NCBI GenBank assembly: GCA_963794685.1
Contig: CAWCFK010000018.1
Coordinates: 1-64,000 of the forward strand
Direction of reading: 5' to 3'
DNA length: 64,000 bases
Source: CAVTWH01 sp963794685
GTDB lineage: Bacteria; Actinomycetota; Actinomycetes; Mycobacteriales; Micromonosporaceae
The position numbers were made by a program, and so were the translations under genes. Shown piece by piece: positions 18,771 to 26,962 of the stretch (position 1 is its first letter; each line of letters begins with the position of its first letter). The notes below the pieces were generated by a model. That model had not been told where the DNA came from and did not search any database. It saw only the letters and a list, made by a program, of their open reading frames with translations.

Positions 18771-20039
18771 ATGTGGCAGGGACGGGCGGGCATTGCCGCC
18801 CTGGTTGTCGTCGCGGCCGTCGTCGCCATGCCGCTCTACCTACCGACGTCCAACAGCGCTGGCAACAACCAGATCGAGGTGTACTCGTGGTGGACCGGCC
18901 CCGGTGAGGAGGACGGCCTGAACGCGATGGTGGCCGACTTCCAGCAGAAGCATCCGGCGATCCGGTTTGTCAATGCCGCCGTGTCCGGTGGCGCCGGGTC
19001 CAACGCCAAGGCGATCCTGGCCACCCGGCTGATCGCCAACGACCCGCCCGACTCCTACCAGCGCCACGCCGGCCTGGAACTCGCCGACGACGTGCGCTCG
19101 GGCAAGGTGCAGGATCTCAGCGACCTGTACCGGCAGCAGGGCTGGCTGAACGCCTTCCCCGCCGGCCTGCTCGAACACCTGACCATCGACGGCGGGATCT
19201 ACGCCGTGCCGGTGAACATCCACCGTGCCAACCTGTTCTGGTACGAGCCGGCGACGCTGCGCACGCTGGGCCTGTCCGGACCGCCGAAGACCTGGACCGA
19301 GTTCCTCGCGCAGGCGGCCGTGATCAAGGCCAAGGGGGTGACGCCGCTGACCCTGGGCCCGGAGTGGACGCAGAAGCAGCTGCTGGAGGCGGTGCTGCTG
19401 GGCGAGCTGGGCCCCGACGGCTACGAGCAGTTGTGGACCAACGCCAGCGCGTGGTCACGACCCGCGACCATCAACGCGCTGGAAGTGTTCAAGAAGGTGC
19501 TGGCGGTCTCCGACATCGCGTCCAGCGCGGCGGACTGGCAGCCACAGCTGGACCGGGTCGTCAGCGGCTCGGCGGTGTACGCGGTGATGGGCGACTGGGC
19601 CTACTCGTACCTGACGGTCGACAAGAAGCTGGCGTGGCAGCGGGACTACGCGAGCGCCGCGACCCCCGGCAGCGACGGGATCTACGACTTCCTGTCCGAC
19701 TCGTTCACCCTGCCGGTCGGCGCCCGCCATCCCGAGGCTGCCCGGGACTGGCTGCTGGAGGCCGGGTCGACCGAGGGCGAGAATCTGTTCAACCCGCTCA
19801 AGGGCTCGGTACCGGCCCGACTGGACGCCGACCCGGCGCCCTACACCGGGTACCTGGCCGACGCGCTGCGCCAGTGGCGGGACCCGAAGACCCGGATCGT
19901 CGGGTCACTGACCCACGGCGTGGTCGCCGACAACGCCTGGAACGCCGAGATCGACACCGCCCTGGGCCTGTTCGTGCGGGACGGCAACGTCGGCAAGTTC
20001 GCCCGTACCGTGGCGACCAAGTACGGGGAGACCCGATGA
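18771..20039 (+). CDS. Sugar ABC transporter substrate-binding protein
   Basis: The 422-residue product has a hydrophobic N-terminal segment (residues 7-25) but no lipobox Cys, so it is either released or membrane-anchored, which is unusual for a Gram-positive binding protein. The mature part is a SBP_bac_1/family 1 binding protein: 'IEVYSWWTGPGEEDGLNAM', 'YAVPVNIHRANLFWYEP', 'AVYAVMGDWAYSYL' and 'NPLKGSVPARLDAD'. Close relatives bind mono- or oligosaccharides. GGAGG precedes the ATG by about 6 bases. It overlaps the first permease by ATGA. There is no transporter ATPase in the window, as is usual for actinomycete sugar systems that share an MsiK-type ATPase. Confidence 0.9.
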   Translation: MWQGRAGIAALVVVAAVVAMPLYLPTSNSAGNNQIEVYSWWTGPGEEDGLNAMVADFQQKHPAIRFVNAAVSGGAGSNAKAILATRLIANDPPDSYQRHAGLELADDVRSGKVQDLSDLYRQQGWLNAFPAGLLEHLTIDGGIYAVPVNIHRANLFWYEPATLRTLGLSGPPKTWTEFLAQAAVIKAKGVTPLTLGPEWTQKQLLEAVLLGELGPDGYEQLWTNASAWSRPATINALEVFKKVLAVSDIASSAADWQPQLDRVVSGSAVYAVMGDWAYSYLTVDKKLAWQRDYASAATPGSDGIYDFLSDSFTLPVGARHPEAARDWLLEAGSTEGENLFNPLKGSVPARLDADPAPYTGYLADALRQWRDPKTRIVGSLTHGVVADNAWNAEIDTALGLFVRDGNVGKFARTVATKYGETR

Positions 20040-21010
20040 GCGCACCCCCCGTGTCCCCGCGCCGGCAGGCGATCATCGGCGAGCTCCGGGTGGCGCACCA
20101 CCGCGAGGCTCCGGTCCGTCGGCGCCGTAAGCGGGACTGGCGCGGTGGCCTGCTGCTGGTGGCCCCGTCGCTGCTGGCCATCGGCGTGTTCGTCTACGGC
20201 TTCATCGGCTGGAACGTCCGGGTGTCGTTCACCAGCTGGCGCGGCCTGACCCCGCGGTACGACTTCGTCGGCCTGCACAACTACCTGGCGCTGGCCTCCG
20301 ACGAGCGGTGGCTCATCGACCTGCGCAACATCTGCGTGTTCACCGGGGTGCTGCTGGCCGGGGCACTGGCGCTGGGCTTCGCGATGGCGCTGATGCTCGA
20401 CCGGGGTACCCGTGGCGAAGGGCTGCTGCGCGGCATCTACCTCTTCCCGATGGCGCTGTCGTTCATCGCCACCGGCATCGTCTGGCGTTGGCTGCTGGAC
20501 AACGGTCACGGCCAGGACACCGCCGGGATCAACCGGCTGCTCAGCGACATCGGACTCGGCGTCCTGCGCAGCGACTGGCACCGCTCCACCTCGGTCTGGG
20601 CGATCGCCGCGGTGGCGCTGCCCGCCGGCTGGGCGCTGTCCGGGTACGTGATGGCGCTGTTCCTGGCCGGCATGCGGACCATCCCCGACGAGCTGCGCGA
20701 CGCGGCCCGCATCGACGGGGCCAGCGAGCTCCAGGTGTTCTGGCACATCACCCGGCCCATGCTGCGCCCGGCGCTGCTCAGCGCCCTGGTCATCCTGGTG
20801 CACACCTCGCTGAAGAGCTTCGACCTGCTCTACGCGCTCGACCAGCGCAACCTGAACATCGACACCCCCTCGCTGTACATGTGGTTCACCACCTTCGACG
20901 GCGGCTTCCTCAACCGTGGCGCCACCATCGCCACCCTGCTGCTGATCGGGGTCGCGCTGGTGATCGGCCCGTACATCTGGTACTCCGTCCGCAGGGAGCC
21001 GAGCCGATGA
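20036..21010 (+). CDS. Sugar ABC transporter permease (MalF/UgpA type)
   Basis: The 324-residue product has six predicted membrane helices starting with 'GGLLLVAPSLLAIGVFVYGF'. The EAA loop 'DELRDAARIDGASELQVF', followed by 'HITRPMLRPA', contacts the ATPase. It forms the transmembrane channel together with the next gene. The start ATG lies in the stop of the binding-protein gene (ATGA), and the end overlaps the next permease by four bases. Confidence 0.93.
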   Translation: MSAPPVSPRRQAIIGELRVAHHREAPVRRRRKRDWRGGLLLVAPSLLAIGVFVYGFIGWNVRVSFTSWRGLTPRYDFVGLHNYLALASDERWLIDLRNICVFTGVLLAGALALGFAMALMLDRGTRGEGLLRGIYLFPMALSFIATGIVWRWLLDNGHGQDTAGINRLLSDIGLGVLRSDWHRSTSVWAIAAVALPAGWALSGYVMALFLAGMRTIPDELRDAARIDGASELQVFWHITRPMLRPALLSALVILVHTSLKSFDLLYALDQRNLNIDTPSLYMWFTTFDGGFLNRGATIATLLLIGVALVIGPYIWYSVRREPSR

Positions 21011-21921
21011 CCGCCTACAGTGCACCCACCCGGGTCTCCGCCCGACACGCGCCGCCCGAGCCCGTTCCCCGGCCGCCGACCCGCGCGCCCCGGCGCTGGC
21101 TCACCGTGCTGCGCTACGCCACCCTGTACCTGCTCGCCGCGGTGTTCCTGCTGCCCATCTATGTCCTCGTTGTCACTTCTCTGAAGGCGCCCGACCAGGT
21201 CAGTGTGGTCGGCATGTGGCAGCTGCCGCACTCGCTGTCGCTGGACAGCTTCGGCGCCGCCTGGCCCAAGCTCGCCCGCGGCCTGCGCAACAGCGTCGTG
21301 CTGGCGGTACCGGCCAGCCTGATCTCTTCGCTGCTCGGCGCCGCGAACGGGTTCGCGCTGGCCAAGTGGCAGTTCCGCGGCTCCCGGTTGGTGTTCCCGC
21401 TGATCCTGTTCGGCATCTTCGTGCCGTACCAGGCGGTCATCATCCCGCTGGTACAGGTGATGAACAGCGCTGGCCTGCGGGGCGGCTCGGACCCCACCGG
21501 CGGCCTGCGCGGCCTGCTGCTGGTGCACATCATCTACGGCCTGCCGCTGACCACCCTGGTGTTCCGCAACTACTACCTGGCCCTGCCCGGCACCCTGCTG
21601 GAGGCCGCCCAACTCGACGGCGCCACGATGTTCCGCACCTTCATCGACATCGGTATCCCGCTGGCCCGGCCGGCGTTCGCCGTCTCGATCATCTGGCAGT
21701 TCACCGCAGTCTGGAACGACTTCCTCTTCGGCGCGGTGATGACCACCCGGGACGCCTGGCCGGTGACGATCGCGCTCAACAACATCGCCGGTGGCCAGTC
21801 GGTGCCGTTCAACGAGGCGATGGCCGGCGCCCTGCTCGCCTGCCTGCCCACCCTCGCCGTCTACATCTTCCTCAGCCGCTACCTGATGCGCGGCCTGCTG
21901 GCCAGCAGCCTGCAACGCTGA
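21007..21921 (+). CDS. Sugar ABC transporter permease (MalG/UgpE type)
   Basis: The 304-residue product has six predicted helices beginning at 'YATLYLLAAVFLLPIYVLVV' and the EAA loop 'LLEAAQLDGATMFRTFIDIGIP'. The C-terminus 'YLMRGLLASSLQR' is of the MalG type. It pairs with the previous permease, and the stop-start overlap is ATGA. It is the last gene of the transporter operon. Confidence 0.93.
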   Translation: MTAYSAPTRVSARHAPPEPVPRPPTRAPRRWLTVLRYATLYLLAAVFLLPIYVLVVTSLKAPDQVSVVGMWQLPHSLSLDSFGAAWPKLARGLRNSVVLAVPASLISSLLGAANGFALAKWQFRGSRLVFPLILFGIFVPYQAVIIPLVQVMNSAGLRGGSDPTGGLRGLLLVHIIYGLPLTTLVFRNYYLALPGTLLEAAQLDGATMFRTFIDIGIPLARPAFAVSIIWQFTAVWNDFLFGAVMTTRDAWPVTIALNNIAGGQSVPFNEAMAGALLACLPTLAVYIFLSRYLMRGLLASSLQR

Positions 21922-22032
21922 CCGGGCACGACCCCGTCGAGCGCGTCGAGCGGGACGGTACGGGTGAATGGGAGCAGCGGCGGCGACCGATGGTGCGCCA
22001 CCGCTGCTCCGTACCCAGGTGTGGTCTGCTTT

Positions 22033-22464
22033 CTACCGGGCCCGGACGTTGTCGATGGAGACGTCGGTGCCGTTGAGGAAAATCCATACCGACCGGATCT
22101 GCGTCGGGTCCAGGGTGACGCCGGCCGGGCAGGCGATGTCGGTGAACTTCTGCTTGATGGTTCTGCTGGAGTTCGCGTTGTCCAGGCCCAGGCGCCGCCC
22201 TGGCACCAGGTGAGGTCGGGCCCGACCTGCGGCGAACTCGCCGGTCGTGCCGGTCGCACCGGTTTTCACATCGAACTTGAGCGTGGACCGGCCGGTCAGG
22301 TCGAGTGGCTCGGCGAAGGTGCGGCCGAACCAGTTGCCGCTGGTGGGTGTTCTGAGGGTGGCAGCGGCGGCTGGAGAGCGTCTCCAGCCACCACAGCGCG
22401 CTGGTACGGCAGTCGGTGGGGTGGCTCGACAACGGGAGAGCGGGGCCCGGCTGGCATCGCCCAT
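22033..22464 (-). pseudogene. Degraded carbohydrate-binding-module fragment
   Basis: The minus strand of 22033-22380 encodes 'SGNWFGRTFAEPLDLTGR', then 'STLKFDVKTGATGTTGEF', and in a second frame 'QVGPDLTWCQGGAWAW', then back in frame 'IRSVWIFLNGTDVSIDNVR' before the stop at 22033. This reads as the beta-sandwich C-terminal module of a secreted glycoside hydrolase. No start codon, signal peptide or catalytic domain precedes it, and at least two frame changes are needed. The upstream part to about 22500 is low-similarity sequence. I read it as the remnant of a deleted enzyme gene. The 604-base stretch between the permease and LacI (21922-22525) holds nothing else that I recognise. Confidence 0.55.
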
Positions 22465-22525
22465 CGTCAGCGGCGTTCCCGGCAGGCGGACGGATTATGC
22501 GGTCCCGGTCAGCTGGCCGGCACGT

Positions 22526-23614
22526 TCACCCAGAACCGGGTGTCGTTGCTGAGGTTCGCTGAGCTCTTGTTGAGCTGGGTCTGGATCCAGTACACGGCGG
22601 TCTTGTAGGCGCCGCGGTGCTGCCCCGAGGAATCAGGTGCGGGGTCTCGTCCTGGACCGAGCCGCCGGACCTGCCGCCGATGACGCCCAGCAACTCCCGC
22701 GCGGCGTGCGCGCCGTAGGCGGGGATGTCACGCGACATCGCGGTGAGCGCGGGATGGACCAACTGGCACAGCACCGAATCATCCCAGGCGATGATCGACA
22801 CGTCGGTGGGCACCGAGAACCCCATCTCGCCGGCGACCGCGAGCCCGGCGATGGCCATCACGTCGTTGTCGTAGAGGATCGCAGTGGGCCGCGGGCGTGA
22901 GCTGAGCAGCCGGCGGGTCGCACGCGCCCCGTCCTCGCCGGTGTAGTCCGTGGAGACCGTCACGGCCGGGGCCAACGCCAGTGTCTGGCACACGTCCGTG
23001 AAAGCCTCGGTGCGCGTCGCGGTGTGCAGCAGTTCCGGCAGGCCCCCGACGCGGGCGATGTTCCGGTGTCCGAGGGTCGCCAGGTACCGGACGGCCTCGA
23101 CGACCGCCGCGGCGTCGTCAGCCCACACGTTCAGCAGACTGCCCGAGCCGGAGTTGCCGCCGATGATCACCGCCGCCAGGTCCAGCTCCTGCAGGACAGG
23201 TATCCGCGGATCGTCCACCCGCAGGTCACACACCAGTACCCCGTCCACCCGGCGCTCGCCCCACCAGCGCCGGTACAGCGCGATCTCGGCGTCCTGGTCG
23301 GCCACCACCTGCAAGGTCAACGCGTATGCCCGGGTGGACAGCTCCGCCTCGACTCCGCTGATCAGCTCCATGAAGAACGGCTCGACCCCGAGGATGCGGG
23401 CCGGCCGGCGGAGCACCATCCCGATGTTGTTGCTCGGGGCCCCGGTCAGGGCACGCGCCGCCCCGTTGGGGTTCCAGCCGATTTCCTTGGCGATCGCCAA
23501 CACCCGTTCCCGGGTCGCCTGCGACACACCGGGTTGACCGTTGAGGGCGTAGGACACCGCCCCCTTGGATACGCCGGCCTGCCGGGCGATGTCCGCGATC
23601 GTCGGACGCTTCAC
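22526..23614 (-). CDS. LacI family transcriptional regulator
   Basis: The 362-residue product starts with the LacI HTH: 'TIADIARQAGVSKGAVSYAL' and the hinge 'NPNGAARALTG'. A periplasmic-binding-protein-like sensor follows, ending near 'LIPRGSTAAP', which is the normal family C-terminus. The last 25 residues ('TRPPCTGSRPSS...') look like read-through into another sequence. In the shifted frame, that stretch (about 22510-22620) reads 'AYKTAVYWIQTQLNKSS' and 'NDTRFWVNVPAS', ending in a stop, probably a fragment of the decayed gene downstream. The start is GTG 23614 behind GGAGGG. It likely represses the transporter and GH35 genes through GTGAACGTTCAC-type sites. Confidence 0.88.
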   Translation of the reverse strand: MKRPTIADIARQAGVSKGAVSYALNGQPGVSQATRERVLAIAKEIGWNPNGAARALTGAPSNNIGMVLRRPARILGVEPFFMELISGVEAELSTRAYALTLQVVADQDAEIALYRRWWGERRVDGVLVCDLRVDDPRIPVLQELDLAAVIIGGNSGSGSLLNVWADDAAAVVEAVRYLATLGHRNIARVGGLPELLHTATRTEAFTDVCQTLALAPAVTVSTDYTGEDGARATRRLLSSRPRPTAILYDNDVMAIAGLAVAGEMGFSVPTDVSIIAWDDSVLCQLVHPALTAMSRDIPAYGAHAARELLGVIGGRSGGSVQDETPHLIPRGSTAAPTRPPCTGSRPSSTRAQRTSATTPGSG

Positions 23615-23882
23615 CGTTGCCCTCCCTGAAGCGTCGAGCTGACCCGGTTAAGGGATCGCGGCACCGCGCAGCGGCGGGTGCGGCCATACGACACCTTACA
23701 GGACCACCCGAATCGGCCCGGACGTGCAGTTCTTTTGCCTTGGTAGTCGGCAAATCGAGACCCGGCTGCACCGCATCGACTAGCTGACCTGTGGTTGACA
23801 CCGCCGCACCCCGGCTCTACCGCCCGTCGTACTTACCCGGTTCAGTTGGTCGGGAGATGTGTGTCGGCTCGGTAGTACGCCG

Positions 23883-23920
23883 TTGACGGTACCGCGTATA
23901 GCGCACTAGTCTGCATCACG
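23883..23920 (+). promoter_or_regulatory. Promoter with leaderless start for padR
   Basis: TTGACG (23883-23888) and TAGTCT (23907-23912) are spaced by 18 bases. Transcription would begin about 7-8 bases after the -10 element, on or next to the GTG start at 23920. No Shine-Dalgarno is present. A leaderless mRNA is therefore likely. Confidence 0.5.
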
Positions 23921-24264
23921 TGGATACCACGCAGCTCTTGAAAGGCGTGCTCGACCTCGCCGTGCTCGCGGTCCTGCGCGAGGAGGACGGCTACGGCTAC
24001 GACATCCTGCGCCGGCTGCGTAACGCCGGGCTGGAGGAAGTCGGCGACGCCTCGGTCTACGGCACCCTGCGCCGGCTGTTCCAGGCCGGCATGCTGACCA
24101 CCTACGTGGTGCCCAGCGAAGAAGGCCCGCACCGCAAGTACTACGCGCTCAACCCGGCCGGGCGCACTCAGCTCGGCCGCTCCGGCGAGGTCTGGAAGTC
24201 CTTCGCCACCACCATGGACAGCCTGCTCGCAGGGGCTGCGTCGGCACCGGGAGGAGTGGCATGA
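23920..24264 (+). CDS. PadR family transcriptional regulator
   Basis: The 114-residue product is a compact PadR winged helix: 'LAVLAVLREEDGYGYDILRRL', 'DASVYGTLRRLFQAGMLTTY' and the wing 'GPHRKYYALNPAGR'. PadR proteins usually repress a neighbouring membrane protein or exporter. Here the partner is the HAAS-domain gene, whose ATG overlaps the padR stop (ATGA). The GTG start has no ribosome site, which fits the leaderless promoter directly upstream. Confidence 0.9.
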   Translation: MDTTQLLKGVLDLAVLAVLREEDGYGYDILRRLRNAGLEEVGDASVYGTLRRLFQAGMLTTYVVPSEEGPHRKYYALNPAGRTQLGRSGEVWKSFATTMDSLLAGAASAPGGVA

Positions 24265-25271
24265 GCACGGTGTCCGCGCTCGCGCGCCAAGGGATCGCGC
24301 AGTACCTGGAGGGCGTCCGCGCAGCCCTGTCCGACCTGCCCGAACAGGTCCGTGAGGAGTTGCTCGAGGACCTTCCGGACCACCTGGCCGAGGTCTACGC
24401 CGAGGACACCGGCCCGTTGGCCCAGCGGCTCGGCAGCCCGGCGAGCTACGCGGCCGAGCTGCGGGCCGCCGCCGGAATCCCCGCAGGGGTACCGAGTTGG
24501 AAACTCCGTCCGCCGCTGGCTGTCCAGCTGGCGCCGGTGATCGAGACCGCGCGCCGAGCCGACGTGCGGATCGGTGGCTGGCTCGGATACCCCACCCTGA
24601 GCGCCTTCGGCCGGCTGCTACGCCCCGGCTGGTGGGTGCTTCGCGGCTACCTGCTGGCCCTGCTCGTCCTGGACGCGCTCGGCATCGGCGGCACCGGCGT
24701 GTTCCCGGCCATCGGCGGCAACGTCGTCGCCGGCACGCTGTTCGCGTTGGTGGTCATCGGGTTCTCGGTCTGGCTCGGCAACCGGAGCATGCTCGCGCTC
24801 GACCGGCCGGCCGACTCCCCGGCCCGCTGGCGCGGGCTGCGAGTGCGCCACCTTCTCATCGGCGCGAACGCGCTGCTGGTCCTGCTGGTACTGGTGAACC
24901 TGCCGTTCGGCGGCAACTCCGCCGACGACGGCAGCTACCAGCCTGCCGCCCCGCCCGCGGTGCGCGACCTGTTCCCGTACGGGCCGGACGGCCAGCCGCT
25001 GCGCGGCGTGCAGCTCTACGACCAGTACGGGCAGCCCGTGCAGGTCGGCGACCCGGCGCTGTGCCAGGACCCGGGAGGCGGCTCCTGGGTGTGGGCCTAT
25101 CCACTGTGCGGCGCTGCGCCCTACGCCTCGATCAGCCCGGTGGCGTCACCCGGCTCCGACGCCGCCCCGTCCGGCAACGCCAGCGGGTCACCACAACCGT
25201 CCGGCAGCGGCAGCCCCGACCCACGCCTGTCGCCGAGCGCCTCGCCCGCACCGCAGCCGTCGGCCTCCTGA
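24261..25271 (+). CDS. HAAS-domain membrane protein with Pro/Ser-rich tail
   Basis: The 336-residue product begins with a HAAS-type (DUF1700-like) helical domain, 'LPEQVREELLEDLPDHLAEV' (residues 25-44) and 'RLGSPASYAAELRAAAG'. Three hydrophobic helices follow (about 120-135, 150-172 and 195-212). The C-terminal 120 residues are outside the membrane domain: 'YGPDGQPLRGVQLYDQYGQP', a Cys pair, then a Ser/Pro/Gly tail ending 'PAPQPSAS'. HAAS proteins coupled to PadR regulators are a known signalling pair. What it senses is unknown. Confidence 0.8.
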   Translation: MSTVSALARQGIAQYLEGVRAALSDLPEQVREELLEDLPDHLAEVYAEDTGPLAQRLGSPASYAAELRAAAGIPAGVPSWKLRPPLAVQLAPVIETARRADVRIGGWLGYPTLSAFGRLLRPGWWVLRGYLLALLVLDALGIGGTGVFPAIGGNVVAGTLFALVVIGFSVWLGNRSMLALDRPADSPARWRGLRVRHLLIGANALLVLLVLVNLPFGGNSADDGSYQPAAPPAVRDLFPYGPDGQPLRGVQLYDQYGQPVQVGDPALCQDPGGGSWVWAYPLCGAAPYASISPVASPGSDAAPSGNASGSPQPSGSGSPDPRLSPSASPAPQPSAS

Positions 25272-25294
25272 GCGGTCACGGGTGGCGCGGCGGA

Positions 25295-25342
25295 CCCGTC
25301 CCCGGCAAGGGCCCGTCCCCGGCAAGGGCCCGTCCCCGGCAA
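25295..25342. repeat. 17-bp tandem repeat, 2.8 copies
   Basis: CCCGTCCCCGGCAAGGG occurs at 25295-25311 and 25312-25328, with a partial third copy at 25329-25342. It lies between the convergent HAAS-protein and deacetylase genes, just beyond both stops. It may serve as a transcription barrier, since it gives imperfect GGG/CCC hairpins. Confidence 0.8.
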
Positions 25343-25346
25343 AGGA

Positions 25347-26876
25347 TCAGCCGTTGCCGGTGACGGTCAGCGCGGTGAAGGACGGGCGGGTGCCTGTCGC
25401 GGTGTCGTTGATCGCGACACCGACGCCACCGGTGGTCCGGGCGCCACCCGCGTTGGCGGTACCCAGCCACGCGCCGCCGTCCACCCGCACCGCGGTCCCG
25501 CCGTCGGTCACCCGTACCTCGATGTGGTGGCTGGCGCCCGCGCCGATCCGGGCGGACGCCACCACGCCGGTCCCGACGAGCAGCTCCACTTCGGAGTTGC
25601 CGACCCGGGCGGAGACCGCGGCGTCGCTGTCCACCCGGACGGCCACCGTTGCGCTCATGTTGCCGGCCCGCAGGTCGCGGACGTCGGCGGTGACCGTGTA
25701 GTCGGTCCAGTCGGCGCTGGAGTACGGGCGCAGCGCCGCGTACGCGTAGGTCGGGCTGGTCGGGTCGGTGCCCCCGCGGGTCAGCGCCGCGAGCGTGGTG
25801 GCCGGCTCCTGGTGCTGGTCGCGCCAGTCCCAGGGCTGGGCGAAGGCGTCGGTCACCGACGGCTGCCGGGCGGTCCACTCGACCACCTCGCTGACCAGTT
25901 CGGTGGCGGCGGTGGTGGCGTACACCTCGATCCGGTCCACCTGGCCACCGGCGGCCGAGCGACGGCTGCTGGGCTGCGGCTCGCGGGACTTGTTGGTCAG
26001 CGAGGCGACGAAGTCGCCGGCGATCAGCTGCTGGCTGAAGGCGGCCGCCTGGGAGTCCGTGTCCGAGTCGCCGACCTCGGAGAACGGGTAGGCGAACAGC
26101 TGCGGACGAGGCAGGTGGTGGGCGGCGAAGTCGGCGAACAGCGCGGTGAAGTCAGCGGAGATGCGCTGCCGGAACGACTCCAGCGACTCGGTCTGCCCGG
26201 TCGTCGGGTCGTAGACCCGGTTGGTCAGCGGTGAGCCCAACTGGTCCGCGCTGATCTTCACCCGGGTGTGCAGGTCGTGCGTGTGCGCCTGGAAGTCCCA
26301 GCGCCCCGAGCCGGTCATCTTCGCCACCTCGGCCCACGTCAGGTAGTACGGCTGGTGGGTGCCGACCCGGCCGCTGATCAGGTACGACGCGGCCGTCATG
26401 TGGTGCCGCGCGAGGACCGGATCGGCGTAGGTCCACAGCCCCCGGGTGCCGTCGTCGAAGGTGATGTAGACCGACCGGGCCGGCGGCTGCCCGCCCTGCA
26501 GGTAGCCGACGTACTCGGCGGTCGTCAGCGTGTGGTAACCGGCCTTCTCCAGCGCGGACAGCTGCGCGTCGAACTGTCCGGGGGAGACGACGTAGTGGTC
26601 CTGTCCGGATTCGTCCAGGTCGGCGGCGCTGGCCCCGGTCAGCGGCCGGATGTCGTGGTAGGCGAGCACCACCGGCGCGGCGGTCGCGGGCAGGCTGGCC
26701 GCCTGAGACGCGAAGAGTTGCACGTCGGCCGGGTCCAGGGTGGCAGCCGCGGTGTGTACCTGCTTGGCCACGTCGTGGTTGGCGGTGGCCAGGTGCCAGG
26801 CGACCGCGAACGGCGCCGCGCCGAGCACGGCACTGGCCACGGCGAGCCCCACCCGGGCAAGTCGGTTGCCGATCAC
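25347..26876 (-). CDS. Membrane-anchored polysaccharide deacetylase (CE4/NodB) with C-terminal beta-sandwich domain
   Basis: The 509-residue product has an N-terminal signal anchor (about 8-30). The NodB domain contains 'VVLAYHDIRP' (69-78), the catalytic Asp pair in 'YITFDDGTRG' (137-146), and the metal His set in 'FQAHTHDLH' (195-203). 'LFAYPFSEVGDSD' provides the later motif. Residues from about 370 on form a beta-rich laminin-G/concanavalin-like domain: 'DWTDYTVTADVRDLRAG', 'HHIEVRVTDGGTAVRVDG'. It should N-deacetylate or trim the polymer made by the upstream glycosyltransferase at the outer face of the membrane. Its ATG overlaps the stop of the 29-residue peptide gene (ATGA), so it is translationally coupled. 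Confidence 0.87.
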   Translation of the reverse strand: MIGNRLARVGLAVASAVLGAAPFAVAWHLATANHDVAKQVHTAAATLDPADVQLFASQAASLPATAAPVVLAYHDIRPLTGASAADLDESGQDHYVVSPGQFDAQLSALEKAGYHTLTTAEYVGYLQGGQPPARSVYITFDDGTRGLWTYADPVLARHHMTAASYLISGRVGTHQPYYLTWAEVAKMTGSGRWDFQAHTHDLHTRVKISADQLGSPLTNRVYDPTTGQTESLESFRQRISADFTALFADFAAHHLPRPQLFAYPFSEVGDSDTDSQAAAFSQQLIAGDFVASLTNKSREPQPSSRRSAAGGQVDRIEVYATTAATELVSEVVEWTARQPSVTDAFAQPWDWRDQHQEPATTLAALTRGGTDPTSPTYAYAALRPYSSADWTDYTVTADVRDLRAGNMSATVAVRVDSDAAVSARVGNSEVELLVGTGVVASARIGAGASHHIEVRVTDGGTAVRVDGGAWLGTANAGGARTTGGVGVAINDTATGTRPSFTALTVTGNG

Positions 26877-26962
26877 TGGAACAGCCCTCCCCGGGTCAGC
26901 ACGATGAGGTACAGCAGGACGATGACGGCGGCGCTCAGGCCGCCGGTGAGCAGGCGCCTCAT
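26873..26962 (-). CDS. 29-residue single-helix membrane peptide in the polysaccharide operon
   Basis: The peptide starts 'MRRLLTGGLSAAVIVLLYL' and ends 'IVLTRGGLFQ'. It has two Arg at the cytoplasmic side and one hydrophobic helix of about 18 residues. The start ATG overlaps the glycosyltransferase stop (ATGA), and its own stop overlaps the deacetylase ATG (ATGA), so it is held in a fully coupled three-gene chain. That spacing is the main evidence that it is a gene. By analogy with small partners of membrane polysaccharide synthases, it could stabilise the glycosyltransferase. No family assignment is possible at this length. Confidence 0.6.
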   Translation of the reverse strand: MRRLLTGGLSAAVIVLLYLIVLTRGGLFQ

